A stretch of DNA of 64,000 nucleotides from Caballeronia sp. INDeC2 (GTDB lineage: Bacteria > Pseudomonadota > Gammaproteobacteria > Burkholderiales > Burkholderiaceae), in assembly GCF_023631325.1 (NCBI RefSeq), contig NZ_JALQDG010000031.1, positions 124,001 to 188,000 on the forward strand, written 5' to 3'. A program made the translations under genes and the position numbers. Under the pieces are notes generated by a model. It ran no database searches. It saw nothing but the letters and a program-made list of their open reading frames with translations, and had not been told where the DNA came from. This document shows positions 25,093 through 34,399 of the stretch, one piece after another. Each line of letters begins with the position of its first letter. Within the stretch, counting starts at the first letter, position 1.

Positions 25093-27177
25093 CTAGTGGC
25101 CCGAACGGACCGCCGCGCCCGCGCCCGCGGGCATCGCTTCGAAAGGCGTCTCGCGCACCGTCGGCTTGGTTTCGCGACGCGCGCGCAACACCGCCAGCAC
25201 GCCGTACAGCGCGATGCTCAACACGACGAAAATGAACAGGCCGGCAAGCGCTGCATCGACGTAATCGTTGAAGATGATGCGCTGCATCTCCGCGAGCGAC
25301 TTCGCCGGCGCCATCACCTTGCCCGCATCGTACGCGTCCTTCAGCTTGCCCGCGTGGGCGAGGAAGCCGACCTTCGGATTCGCGTCGAAAATCTTCTGCC
25401 AGCCGGCCGTCAACGTGCAGATGAGCAGCCAGATCGTCGGGACCAGCGTGACCCACGCATAGCGCTCGCGCTTCATCTTGAACAGCACGACGGTGCCGAG
25501 CATCAGCGCGATGCCCGCGAGCATCTGGTTCGAGATGCCGAAGAGCGGCCACAGCGTGTTGATGCCGCCGAACGGATCGACCACGCCCTGATACAGGAAG
25601 TAGCCCCACGCGGCGACGCACAGACCCGTCGCGACGAGATTGGCCGGCAGCGACTCCGTGCGGCGCAACGCCGGATGAAAGGTGCCGAGCAGATCCTGCA
25701 GCATGAAGCGGCCGGCGCGCGTGCCCGCGTCGACGGCGGTCAGGATGAAGAGCGCTTCGAACAGAATGGCGAAGTGATACCAGAACGCCATCATCGCCGG
25801 GCCGCCGATCACCTGATGAAGAATGTGCGCCATGCCGACCGCGAGCGTCGGCGCGCCGCCGGCACGCGCGACGATGGTCGTCTCGCCGACCGCCTTCGCC
25901 GTCGACGTCAGCATGTCCGGCGTCAGCACGAAGCCCCAGCTCGTCACGGTCTGCGCGACCGCTTCGGGCGTCGAGCCGAGCAGCGCGGCGGGACTGTTCA
26001 TCGCGAAATACACGCCCGGCTCGATCACGCAGGCGGCGACGAGCGCCATGATCGCGACGAACGATTCCATCAGCATCGCGCCGTAGCCGATGAAGCGCAT
26101 GTTGACTTCGTTATCGATCATCTTGGGCGTCGTGCCCGACGAGATCAGCGCGTGGAAGCCCGACACCGCGCCGCACGCGATCGTGATGAAAAGGAACGGG
26201 AACAGATTGCCCGACCACACCGGCCCGCTGCCATCGACGAACTTCGTGAAAGCCGGCATCTTCAGTTCGGGCGCGACGATCAGAATACCGATCGCGAGGC
26301 CGAGAATCGTGCCGATCTTGAGGAAGGTCGACAGATAGTCGCGCGGCGCGAGCAACAGCCACACCGGCAGCACCGACGCGACGAAACCGTAACCGATCAG
26401 GATCCACACGAGCTGCGTGCCGGTGAACGTGAAGTACGGCGCGAGCGTCGCGGATTCGGCGACCTGGCCGCCGTACACGATCGCGAGCATCAGGCCGATG
26501 AACCCGATGATCGACACTTCGCCGATGCGTCCCGGACGAATGTAGCGCGTATAGACGCCCATGAAGAGCGCGATCGGAATGGTCGCCGCGACGGTGAACG
26601 TGCCCCACGGCGAATTGGTCAGCGCCTTCACGACGATCAGCGCGAGCACCGCGAGAATGATCACCATGATGAGGAACGCGCCGAAGAGCGCGATCACGCC
26701 GGGCACGGTGCCGAGCTCCATCTTGATGAGATCGCCGAGCGAGCGGCCGTCGCGGCGCGTCGAGATGAACAGGACGACGAAATCCTGCACCGCGCCCGCG
26801 AACACCACGCCGCCGAGGATCCACAGCATGCCGGGCGTATAGCCCATCTGCGCGGCCAGCACCGGGCCGACCAGCGGGCCCGCGCCCGCGATCGCGGCGA
26901 AGTGGTGGCCGAAGAGCACGTACTTGTTCGTCGGCACGTAGTCGAGGCCATCGTTATGACGAACGGCCGGCGTCATGCGCAGGCCGTCGAGTTGCAGCAC
27001 CTTCGCCGCGATGAAGCGCGAATAGAACCGGTAAGCGATGAGATAGACGCAGACCGCCGCGATGACGATCCATAGTGCGCTGATGCGCTCGCCGTGCGCG
27101 AGTGCGATGGTGCCGAATGCGAACGCGCCCAATAGCGCGAGCGCGATCCAGACCAGGAATCCGGAAGCCCGATTCAT
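25093..27177 (-). CDS. cstA: CstA-family carbon-starvation permease (pyruvate/peptide transporter)
   Basis: 694 residues with about 16-18 hydrophobic segments. It starts MNRASGFLVWIALALLGAFAFGTIALAHGE; the motif HFAAIAGAGPLVGPVLAAQMGY and the later GTRAGRFMLQDLLG are CstA signatures. The family imports pyruvate or peptides when carbon is scarce. It heads the cstA-ybdD operon and is divergent from a NarL-type two-component system that probably controls it. The 264-base gap between them carries inverted repeats. Confidence 0.95.
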   Translation of the reverse strand: MNRASGFLVWIALALLGAFAFGTIALAHGERISALWIVIAAVCVYLIAYRFYSRFIAAKVLQLDGLRMTPAVRHNDGLDYVPTNKYVLFGHHFAAIAGAGPLVGPVLAAQMGYTPGMLWILGGVVFAGAVQDFVVLFISTRRDGRSLGDLIKMELGTVPGVIALFGAFLIMVIILAVLALIVVKALTNSPWGTFTVAATIPIALFMGVYTRYIRPGRIGEVSIIGFIGLMLAIVYGGQVAESATLAPYFTFTGTQLVWILIGYGFVASVLPVWLLLAPRDYLSTFLKIGTILGLAIGILIVAPELKMPAFTKFVDGSGPVWSGNLFPFLFITIACGAVSGFHALISSGTTPKMIDNEVNMRFIGYGAMLMESFVAIMALVAACVIEPGVYFAMNSPAALLGSTPEAVAQTVTSWGFVLTPDMLTSTAKAVGETTIVARAGGAPTLAVGMAHILHQVIGGPAMMAFWYHFAILFEALFILTAVDAGTRAGRFMLQDLLGTFHPALRRTESLPANLVATGLCVAAWGYFLYQGVVDPFGGINTLWPLFGISNQMLAGIALMLGTVVLFKMKRERYAWVTLVPTIWLLICTLTAGWQKIFDANPKVGFLAHAGKLKDAYDAGKVMAPAKSLAEMQRIIFNDYVDAALAGLFIFVVLSIALYGVLAVLRARRETKPTVRETPFEAMPAGAGAAVRSGH

Positions 27178-27259
27178 GGCGTCTCCTTAGTTATTGACCC
27201 GTGAGGTCGATGGATGCGCCGTGATAGCGCATTGGGCGGTAGTATTCGCTTTCGCCCGG

Positions 27260-27309
27260 GCGCTTACAAGCGCATAACTACGTATGCGCGCTACGTGGCT
27301 TCACGTAGC
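27260..27309. promoter_or_regulatory. Cluster of inverted repeats in the cstA / sensor-kinase gap
   Basis: Three symmetrical sites lie within 50 bases: GCGCTT-AC-AAGCGC (27260-27273), an ACTACGTAT core palindrome near 27278-27286, and GCTACGTG-GCTT-CACGTAGC (27290-27309). The repeated TACGT element suggests a dimeric regulator. The adjacent NarL-type response regulator is the obvious candidate. That link is inferred, not shown. Confidence 0.45.
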
Positions 27310-27441
27310 GGAAAACCCGAGGGTCGGTTCGCATACGAAACGGCCATGCGAACGACGCCGCCATTGGGCGCAGTTCGGGCGTTCCGAAGGGTTGCCCTGC
27401 AAGGGCAACGCGTGGCCGTTTTGTATGTGAACAGACCCTAG

Positions 27442-28869
27442 ATGAACCTGAAGGCAAAGATCTTCCTGCTCGCGATCGTGCCGTTCGCGCTGGCGATCGG
27501 CGGCATCACCTACGGCGTGCGCCAGCAGGCGCAATCGCTCGCGCAGGCGCAGCACGAGACCACGCAGGCCGCCTACATGTCGAGCAAGGAAATCGAGCTG
27601 CGGCATTACGTCGAGATCGCGAAGAGCGCCATCGCGCCGTACTACGACGCACCCGCGACCGATCCGCGCAGCGACGACGAACGCCGCCGCCTCGCACTTG
27701 ATGCGCTGCAGCGGCTCGACTTCGGCCAGGACGGCTACTTTTTCGTCTACACGATGCACGGCACGTCGCTCATGCATCCGCGTCAGCCGGATCTCGTCGG
27801 ACGCGATCTCTGGCTCATGCGCGATCCGAACGGCGCGCTGACCATTCAAGAACTCGTCGAACAGGCGTCGAAAGGCGGCGGCTACGTGCGCTATGTGTGG
27901 CGGCGGCCGTCCACCGGACTCATCGCGCCCAAGCTCGGCTACGTGGTGCCGCTCGAGCGCTGGGGCTGGATGATGGGCACGGGCATCTATCTGGAGGATG
28001 TCGAAACGACGCTCGCGCGCATCGATTCGCAGGCGGCCGCGAATATCGAACGCACGCTGATGTGGATCGGCGCTACCGCGCTCGCCGCGCTCGCGATCAT
28101 TGCGGTGTGCGGCGCGGTGCTCAACATCAGCGAGCATCGCAGCGCCGACGCCAAGCTGAAGCGCCTCGCCCGGCAAGTGGTCGATTCGCAGGAACAGGAA
28201 CGCGCGCGGCTCTCGCGCGAGCTGCACGACGGCATCAGCCAGATGCTCGTCTCGGTGAAGCTGCTGCTCGAATCGGCGCTCGCGCGATTCGAGCGCGGCG
28301 CGGCGCGCGAGCCGACCGCCGAAGCCGCGCTCGCGACGAGCCTCGGGCGTCTCTCGGGCACGCTGCGCGAAGTGCGCCGCATCTCGCACGCGCTGCGCCC
28401 CGCAATGCTCGACGATCTCGGGCTCGCCGCCGCGCTGCAGCAGCTCGTGCGCGAGTTCGACGGACACGACGGCATCGAGGCGCGCTTCGAATCGATGGAC
28501 GACGGCAAGCCCTGCGCGACGCAGCGCACCACGCTGCCCGATCCCGTCAACACCGTGCTGTTTCGCATCGCGCAGGAAGCGCTGACCAACATCGCGCGGC
28601 ACGCGCAGGCGTCGCGCGCGGCGATCACGCTCGATATCGCCACGCACGCCGTCACGCTCGACATCACCGACAACGGTCGCGGTTTCGACGCGCACAACGC
28701 GTTCTCCGATCCCGCGAGCGGCGTTGGTCTGCGCAACATGCGCGAGCGGCTTGACACGCTCGGCGGCACGCTGACGATCAGCGCACAGCTCGGCCGCACT
28801 TCGATCACCGCGAGCGTGCCGCTGCCGCTCGCCGCACCCAATCTTCAAGGACTTACCGATGAGCGCTGA
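27442..28869 (+). CDS. NarL-type sensor histidine kinase with extracellular cache domain
   Basis: 475 residues. A membrane helix (about 5-25) and a second one (about 205-228) flank a periplasmic single-cache domain (FGQDGYFFVYTMHGTSLMHPRQPDLVG is the typical core). A HisKA_3 box follows (QEQERARLSRELHDGISQML, phospho-His in ELHDG), then a HATPase domain (EALTNIARHAQ, DNGRGF, GVGLRNMRERL). Its C-terminus overlaps the response regulator by 11 bases. Cache domains bind small carboxylates or amino acids, which fits control of the divergent cstA carrier. Confidence 0.92.
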   Translation: MNLKAKIFLLAIVPFALAIGGITYGVRQQAQSLAQAQHETTQAAYMSSKEIELRHYVEIAKSAIAPYYDAPATDPRSDDERRRLALDALQRLDFGQDGYFFVYTMHGTSLMHPRQPDLVGRDLWLMRDPNGALTIQELVEQASKGGGYVRYVWRRPSTGLIAPKLGYVVPLERWGWMMGTGIYLEDVETTLARIDSQAAANIERTLMWIGATALAALAIIAVCGAVLNISEHRSADAKLKRLARQVVDSQEQERARLSRELHDGISQMLVSVKLLLESALARFERGAAREPTAEAALATSLGRLSGTLREVRRISHALRPAMLDDLGLAAALQQLVREFDGHDGIEARFESMDDGKPCATQRTTLPDPVNTVLFRIAQEALTNIARHAQASRAAITLDIATHAVTLDITDNGRGFDAHNAFSDPASGVGLRNMRERLDTLGGTLTISAQLGRTSITASVPLPLAAPNLQGLTDER

Positions 28870-29497
28870 ACCCGCCCGCATCATTCTCGTGGACGATCAT
28901 CCGCTCGTGCGCGACGGCCTGCGCGCCCGCCTCGACTCCGTGCCGCGTCTCTCCGTGATCGGCGAGGCGGGCAACGCGAACGAAGCGCTCGCGCTCGCCG
29001 CCGACGAAGCGAACCCGCCCGATCTCGCGCTTATGGACGTCGGCATGGCAGGGATGAGCGGCGTCGAACTGGCGGCGCTTTTTCACGAGCGGCATCCGGG
29101 CGTCCGCGTGCTGATGCTGTCGATGCACGACAACGTGGAGTACGTGAAGCAGGCGGTACGCGCGGGCGCGAGCGGCTACGTGCTGAAGGATTCGCCCGCC
29201 ACCGAGATCATTCAGGCGATCGACGCCGTGCTCGCCGGGAAGACCTTCTTCAGCGCCGGGCTCGCCGCGCGCATGATTCAGGCACAGTCGATGCAGACGC
29301 CGCTCGAACGCCTGACGCCGCGCGAACTCGACATCCTCGATGCGCTGGCCGAGGGTTTATCGAGCAAGCAGATCGCGCAGCAGCACGGGCTGTCGGTGCG
29401 CACGGTGGAAACGCATCGGTTGAATTTGAAGCGCAAACTGGATATCGACGGTCAGGCCGAGTTGATCAAGTTTGCGGTGGAGCACCGTCGAACGTGA
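28859..29497 (+). CDS. NarL/LuxR-family response regulator
   Basis: 212 residues. The receiver domain has acidic pair Asp12/Asp13 (VDDHP), phospho-acceptor Asp60 (LALMDVGMAGMSG), and lysine in YVLKDSP. The C-terminal LuxR helix-turn-helix is LTPRELDILDALAEGLSSKQIAQ followed by LSVRTVETHRLNLKRKL. It overlaps the kinase gene and is its cognate output. Likely targets are the repeats in the cstA promoter. Confidence 0.93.
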   Translation: MSAEPARIILVDDHPLVRDGLRARLDSVPRLSVIGEAGNANEALALAADEANPPDLALMDVGMAGMSGVELAALFHERHPGVRVLMLSMHDNVEYVKQAVRAGASGYVLKDSPATEIIQAIDAVLAGKTFFSAGLAARMIQAQSMQTPLERLTPRELDILDALAEGLSSKQIAQQHGLSVRTVETHRLNLKRKLDIDGQAELIKFAVEHRRT

Positions 29498-29525
29498 TGC
29501 CCGGCCTCGCCGAAAGATGCGAGCG

Positions 29526-30143
29526 TCAGCCCGCGGAACGGGCGTTGTGCTCGGAAAGGAACTTGATGAGGCCGTCGACGCCGCCCTTTTGCAACTGGCC
29601 GGCGAATTGTTGCTGATAGACCTGAATGAGCCAGGCGCCCATCATGTCGATGTCGTAGATTTTCCAGCCCTGCGGCGTCTTTTCCAGACGATAGCGCACG
29701 GGATTGTCGCCGCCCGTGGAAATGACATGCGACTCGACGACGGTGTCTTTCGCGTTGGCGTCGACGTTGGGCGCGTCGAACTTGAACTTCACGTCCTGAT
29801 CGCGCAATTGCGAGAGCGAGGCCGCATAAGTGCGAACCAGAAGCGTCTGGAACTGGTCGTAAAGCTGCTTTTGCTGTTCGGGCGTGGCGCTTGCCCAGGC
29901 TTTGCCGACCGCGATGCGCGTCGTGCGCTGGAAGTCGGTCGCGGGCAGGAAGCGCGTTTCGACGAGTTGCGTGATCTTCGCCATGTCGCCGCCGCGCGCC
30001 TGCGGGTCGGCCTTCATTGCGTTGACGGTGCCTTCGACGGCGTTCTTCACGACGGCATCGGGACTCGTTTGTGCGAGCGCCTCGCCTGTGAAGGACAACG
30101 AGGCAAGGAGGAAAGCGAAGCAAATAGACAGATAGCGTTTCAT
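29526..30143 (-). CDS. hpnM: HpnM/MlaC-like periplasmic lipid-binding protein
   Basis: 205 residues. Signal peptide MKRYLSICFAFLLASLSFTGEALAQ, then the Ttg2D/MlaC fold: VEGTVNAMKAD, VETRFLPATDFQRTTRIAVGKAWASATPEQQKQL, RYRLEKTPQGWKIYDIDMMGAWLIQVYQQQF. MlaC proteins ferry phospholipids through the periplasm. Because this one is divergent from hpnN and no mlaFEDB operon is nearby, it most likely is the hopanoid-associated member HpnM. Plain MlaC is the alternative. Confidence 0.82.
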   Translation of the reverse strand: MKRYLSICFAFLLASLSFTGEALAQTSPDAVVKNAVEGTVNAMKADPQARGGDMAKITQLVETRFLPATDFQRTTRIAVGKAWASATPEQQKQLYDQFQTLLVRTYAASLSQLRDQDVKFKFDAPNVDANAKDTVVESHVISTGGDNPVRYRLEKTPQGWKIYDIDMMGAWLIQVYQQQFAGQLQKGGVDGLIKFLSEHNARSAG

Positions 30144-30401
30144 GGCACCCGTTCTCTAATCAGGTTTGGTGGCGCGGGTTGTGCGGCCTTCGGATTGCAG
30201 CAGCGGCCAGCTGGCTGCGCGGTCAGTATATCGACACCGCCGCGCCGCAACAGTTCAAGCAGGGCGTGTCGCGTGCGCCCGGTATACTTGCGCGGCTCCC
30301 CGCATCGTTTCATGGAGTGATCCGGATTACGGCGGTCGGCATCATGCACTTCGCGCGTTCGCACGCACAAAAGATAACAGGGCACACCAGGTAGCGTCTT
30401 C

Positions 30402-33062
30402 ATGCTGACGTCCAACATTACTCGCTTCGTCACACTCGCCATCCGCCGGCCGGCGTGGATTATCGCCGTTTCGCTCCTGCTCGGCGTGCTCTCCACGATT
30501 TATGTCGTCCATCACTTCAAAATCAGCACCGACGTCAGCCAACTGATCGAGACGGAGCCCGAATGGGCTGCGCGCAGCAAGGCTATCGACGAGGCGTTTC
30601 CGCAGCGCGGCGCGAGCCTGCTGATCGTCGTCCAGGCGCCCGCCCAGGAATTCGCCGATGCCGCCGCGAACGAACTCGCCGCCGCGCTCGCGAAGGAACC
30701 CGAGCGCTTCAAGTCGGTGTCCCAGCCCGAAGGCGGCGCGTTCTTCGAGCATAACGGCCTGCTCTATCTGCCGACGGAGAAGGTCGAACAGGTGACGAAG
30801 CAGCTCGTGCAGGCGCGCCCGCTCATCAATACGCTCGCGCACGACCCGACGCTCACCGGCCTCGCGCAGACGCTCAGCACGACGCTCAATCTGCCGCTCA
30901 CGCTTGGACAGGTCAATCTGGGTCAGATGGCCGGTCTGCTCGGCAGAAGCGCGACCGTGCTCGATCGTGTTCTCGCGAATCAGCCCGCTGCATTCTCGTG
31001 GCGCGGCCTCGCGGATTCGTCGGACAGCGCTGCGCCTGGGCGCGCGTTCGTCACCGTGTTGCCGGAGCTGAACTTCAATGCGCTGAAGGCGGCGGCGGGC
31101 ACGTCGGAAGAGATTCGCGCGAAGGCCGCCGAGCTCGGCATCGACAAGAAATATGGCGCGACGCTGCATCTGACCGGCGCGCAACCGCTCGCCGACGAGG
31201 AATTCGCGTCCGTGCAGGACGGCGCCGTGCTCAACGGCGTGCTCACCTTTCTCGTCGTGCTGATGATCCTCTGGGTCGCGCTGCGCTCGAAGCGCATGAT
31301 CCTCGCGGTGTTCATCACGCTCTTCGTCGGGCTCGCGATCACCGCCGCGCTCGGCCTCATGATGGTCCATGCGCTCAATATGATCTCGGTCGCGTTCATG
31401 GTGCTGTTCGTCGGGCTGGGCGTGGACTTCGGCATCCAGTTCGGCGTGAAGTATCGCGAGGAGCGCTACAAGCACAAGCGGCTCGACGTATCGCTCGCCG
31501 AAACCGCGCGCCACGTCGCCGTGCCGCTCACGCTCGCCGCCACCGCGACCGCCGCGAGCTTCTTCTCGTTCCTGCCGACCGCGTATCGCGGCGTGTCGGA
31601 GCTGGGGCTGATCGCGGGCGTCGGCATGTTCGTGGCGTACGCGACCAACATGACGCTCCTGCCCGCGCTCATCAAGGTGTTCGCGCCGCCGGGCGAAGCG
31701 CATTCGCCGGGCTTTCCGGTGCTCGCGCCTGTCGACGAATTCCTCGACAGGCATCGCAAGCCGGTGCTGATCGGCACGCTCGTGGTCGTCATCGGCGCGC
31801 TGCCGCTGCTCTTCGATCTGCGCTTCGACTTCAATCCGCTGCATCTGAAGGATCCGCATACCGAGTCGATGGCGACGCTCACCGCGCTCAAGGATTCGCC
31901 GGAAGGCGCGGTGAACGATGTCGCGGTGCTCGCGCACTCGCTCGCCGGCGCCGACGGCATCGCCGCGAAACTGCGCAAGCTGCCGGAAGTCGGCAGCGCG
32001 ACGACGCTCTCGTCGCTCATCCCCGCGGATCAGCCGCGGAAACTCGAACTCATCAAGGCCGCCGCCGATCAACTGCTGCCCGCGCTCGATCAGCAGACCG
32101 CATCGCCCGTGACAGACGCCGTGCGCGTCGCGGCGCTCAAACGCGTGTCGAGCCAGCTATCGCTCGCCGCCGACGAGCATCCCGGCCCCGGCGACAAGGA
32201 AGCGAAGCACCTTTCGGAGACGCTCGCCAAGCTGGCCCAAGCCGACGCCGCGACGCGCGATCGCGCAGAGCACGCGATGGCCGAGCCGCTGCGCGTCGCG
32301 CTCGCGCAACTGCGCACGCTCCTCACGCCGACGGAAATCACACGCGACACGCTGCCGCCGCAAATGGTCGCGTCGTTCGTGACACCGCAGGGTCAGGCGC
32401 TCGTCGACATCGCGCCGAAGATCCCGCCGGGCGCCGATCCCAACGACGACGCGCTGCTCGCCCGCTTCGCCGACGCCGTGCAGAAGGCCGCGCCCGATGC
32501 GATCGGCGGGCCGATCTCCGTGCGCCATTCGGCGGAGACGATCATCAAGGCGTTCGAGCAGGCGGCGCTCTATTCGCTGATCGCGATTGCCGTGCTGCTG
32601 TGGATCGCGCTGCGCCGTTTGGGCGATGTTTTAAGAACTTTGGTACCGTTGCTCGTCTCCGCGATCGTCACGCTGGAACTGTGCGTCGTCTTCAGGATGC
32701 CGCTCAATTTCGCGAACATCATCGCGTTGCCGCTGATGCTGGGCGTCGGCGTCGCGTTCAAGATCTATTTCGTGATGGCGTGGCGGTCCGGGCAGACGCG
32801 CTTGCTACAGTCGAGCCTCACGCATGCCGTTATGTTCAGTGCAGCCACGACGGCAACGGCGTTCGGCAGCTTGTGGTTCTCCCATCATCCGGGCACGTCG
32901 AGCATGGGACGACTGCTGGCGCTGTCGCTCTTTTGCACGCTGATCGGCGCGGTGGTGTTTCAGCCTGTCCTGATGGGCAAACCGCGCAAGGTGCGCGCGG
33001 CCGCCCGCGCGAAGCTCCGGGCGGCGCAACGACATGACAACCTAAGAGGAATTGAAGAATGA
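30402..33062 (+). CDS. hpnN: HpnN, RND-type hopanoid transporter
   Basis: 886 residues. It has an N-terminal helix (RRPAWIIAVSLLLGVLSTIYVVHHF), a large periplasmic loop, five to six helices (TFLVVLMILWVALRSKRM onward), a second periplasmic loop and a final helix group: two MMPL/RND repeats. The DxGxxxxGV-like segment LFVGLGVDFGIQFGVKYREE is characteristic. HpnN moves hopanoids from the inner to the outer membrane, and its loss affects membrane and multidrug resistance in Burkholderia and Rhodopseudomonas. Its last codons overlap mlaA as ATGA. Confidence 0.92.
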   Translation: MLTSNITRFVTLAIRRPAWIIAVSLLLGVLSTIYVVHHFKISTDVSQLIETEPEWAARSKAIDEAFPQRGASLLIVVQAPAQEFADAAANELAAALAKEPERFKSVSQPEGGAFFEHNGLLYLPTEKVEQVTKQLVQARPLINTLAHDPTLTGLAQTLSTTLNLPLTLGQVNLGQMAGLLGRSATVLDRVLANQPAAFSWRGLADSSDSAAPGRAFVTVLPELNFNALKAAAGTSEEIRAKAAELGIDKKYGATLHLTGAQPLADEEFASVQDGAVLNGVLTFLVVLMILWVALRSKRMILAVFITLFVGLAITAALGLMMVHALNMISVAFMVLFVGLGVDFGIQFGVKYREERYKHKRLDVSLAETARHVAVPLTLAATATAASFFSFLPTAYRGVSELGLIAGVGMFVAYATNMTLLPALIKVFAPPGEAHSPGFPVLAPVDEFLDRHRKPVLIGTLVVVIGALPLLFDLRFDFNPLHLKDPHTESMATLTALKDSPEGAVNDVAVLAHSLAGADGIAAKLRKLPEVGSATTLSSLIPADQPRKLELIKAAADQLLPALDQQTASPVTDAVRVAALKRVSSQLSLAADEHPGPGDKEAKHLSETLAKLAQADAATRDRAEHAMAEPLRVALAQLRTLLTPTEITRDTLPPQMVASFVTPQGQALVDIAPKIPPGADPNDDALLARFADAVQKAAPDAIGGPISVRHSAETIIKAFEQAALYSLIAIAVLLWIALRRLGDVLRTLVPLLVSAIVTLELCVVFRMPLNFANIIALPLMLGVGVAFKIYFVMAWRSGQTRLLQSSLTHAVMFSAATTATAFGSLWFSHHPGTSSMGRLLALSLFCTLIGAVVFQPVLMGKPRKVRAAARAKLRAAQRHDNLRGIEE

Positions 33063-34036
33063 AGTGGGGATCGACGGCTTTGACCGCTCGTGCAGTGCGT
33101 AAATTCGGGATGAGTCTGGCGATGGCGGGCGCGCTCGCGACAACGGGCTGCGCGACCGGCCCGGACCGCAATCCGAAAGACCCGCTCGAGCCGATGAACC
33201 GCAAGATCTTCACGTTCAACGACACGCTCGACACCTACGTCGCGAAGCCCGTCGCGCAGTTCTATGTCGATTACACGCCGAGCCCGTTGCGCACGGCGGT
33301 CAGCAATTTCTTCTCGAATCTGGGCGATTTCTCGAACTTCGCGAACAACCTGCTGCAACTGAAGATCACCGATGCGACGCAGGATCTGATGCGTATCGCG
33401 ATGAACTCGGTGTTCGGCATCGGCGGCCTGATCGATATCGCGTCGCCGGCGGGCCTGCCGAAGCATCATCAGGATTTCGGCCTGACGCTCGGGCACTACG
33501 GCATGCCGTCCGGGCCGTATCTCGTGCTGCCGCTGCTCGGCCCGAGCTCGTTCCGCGATTCGACGACCTGGCTCGTCGACTGGCGCGTGAATCCCGTCAG
33601 TTATTCCGATGCGGAGATCCGCTGGCCGCTGTACGGCGTGAACTTCGTGAGCGCGCGCGCGGATTTGATCGGCGCGACCGATTTGCTGTCGGCCGCCGCG
33701 CTCGACAAATACGCGTTCGTGCGCGACGCGTACACGCAGCGGCGTCAGTACTTGTTGACGGGCGGCGGCACGAGTTCGCTGCCCGATTATGGCGACGAAG
33801 GTGCGTCGGCGCCCGACGGCGCGAGCGCGCCGGGTGAAAGCGGCGGTGGCAGCAAGGAGCAGGGCTTGCCGACGTATGTCGATCCGGGTGCGGCGGCATC
33901 GCCGGCGGGCGGGGTCGGTGGGAAGTCGCCTGCACCCGAGGAAAATGCGCCGAAGGGCGAGCCGTCGCCGAGTTCGAGCAAGGCTCAGGGGCTGCCGCAG
34001 TATGAGGATCCAGCGGCGCAGCCTGCGGGGAAGTAG
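33059..34036 (+). CDS. mlaA: MlaA/VacJ outer-membrane lipoprotein
   Basis: 325 residues. Lipoprotein signal with lipid-acceptor Cys in LATTGCATGPDRNP (a Thr at -3 is slightly unusual). The VacJ domain shows DPLEPMNRKIFTFNDTLDTYV, FGLTLGHYGMPSGPYLVLPLLGPSS and RDSTTWLVDW. MlaA extracts mislocalised phospholipid from the outer leaflet. The C-terminal 75 residues are a Pro/Gly/Ser/Ala disordered tail with a repeated QGLPxYxDP unit (twice), beyond the normal domain. It overlaps hpnN as ATGA, which implies coupled synthesis of hopanoid and phospholipid traffic proteins. Confidence 0.92.
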   Translation: MKWGSTALTARAVRKFGMSLAMAGALATTGCATGPDRNPKDPLEPMNRKIFTFNDTLDTYVAKPVAQFYVDYTPSPLRTAVSNFFSNLGDFSNFANNLLQLKITDATQDLMRIAMNSVFGIGGLIDIASPAGLPKHHQDFGLTLGHYGMPSGPYLVLPLLGPSSFRDSTTWLVDWRVNPVSYSDAEIRWPLYGVNFVSARADLIGATDLLSAAALDKYAFVRDAYTQRRQYLLTGGGTSSLPDYGDEGASAPDGASAPGESGGGSKEQGLPTYVDPGAAASPAGGVGGKSPAPEENAPKGEPSPSSSKAQGLPQYEDPAAQPAGK

Positions 34037-34058
34037 GCTGGTTTGGAAGCAGGAAAGG

Positions 34059-34086
34059 AAACGGGCGCATGAGCGCCCGTTTTGGG
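34059..34086 (+). terminator. Rho-independent terminator of hpnN-mlaA
   Basis: A ten-base-pair perfect stem AAACGGGCGC (34059-34068) / GCGCCCGTTT (34073-34082) with an ATGA loop, T-rich after. Confidence 0.8.
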
Positions 34087-34168
34087 TTTTGTGTGTGGCG
34101 TTCAGAAGTCGCGAGACATGGCGCGTCAAAGACTCTGCCCACGCTTCCCCCCGCTGCCGCCGCCTCGT

Positions 34169-34399
34169 GATTCCGCCATCGCGACGGCTAACCGTTAAAA
34201 CGACGATATTCCGCTGAATTTCGTCATCGCGGGCGATATGGACGAGCCGGTAGCCCACACCTCGCAGCTTGAGCCCGCCACGCGCGGTGGCCTTCAGGCG
34301 TTTGCGCAGCGCCTGCTGGAAAAGCGCTTTGAGAGGACCATGCAGTTCCGCCCGATTCTCTAGAGCCTCGGGCACGAACAGGAGTTCATAGGCCGTCAC
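34169..34399 (-). pseudogene. Decayed RelE/ParE-family toxin gene
   Basis: Starts GTG at 34399 (MTAYELLFVPEALENRAEL), overlapping the antitoxin stop. The family core VGYRLVHIARDD is present, but the 15 or so residues expected between RKRLKAT and KLRGVGY, the segment with the RxxPY/YKI strand, are missing. After VVLTVSRRDGG no normal C-terminus follows: the frame runs on without stop through the mlaA terminator and antisense of mlaA. I read this as internal deletion plus loss of the stop, so no functional toxin is expected. Sequence error is less likely. Confidence 0.6.

Noticed and set aside
24772..27075. 767-residue Arg-rich frame antisense to cstA
   Set aside because: Same shadow effect; overlaps the complete CstA and YbdD genes.
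32960..34399. 479-residue minus-strand frame containing the RelE-like start
   Set aside because: Only the first 77 codons resemble a toxin; the rest is antisense to mlaA and hpnN.
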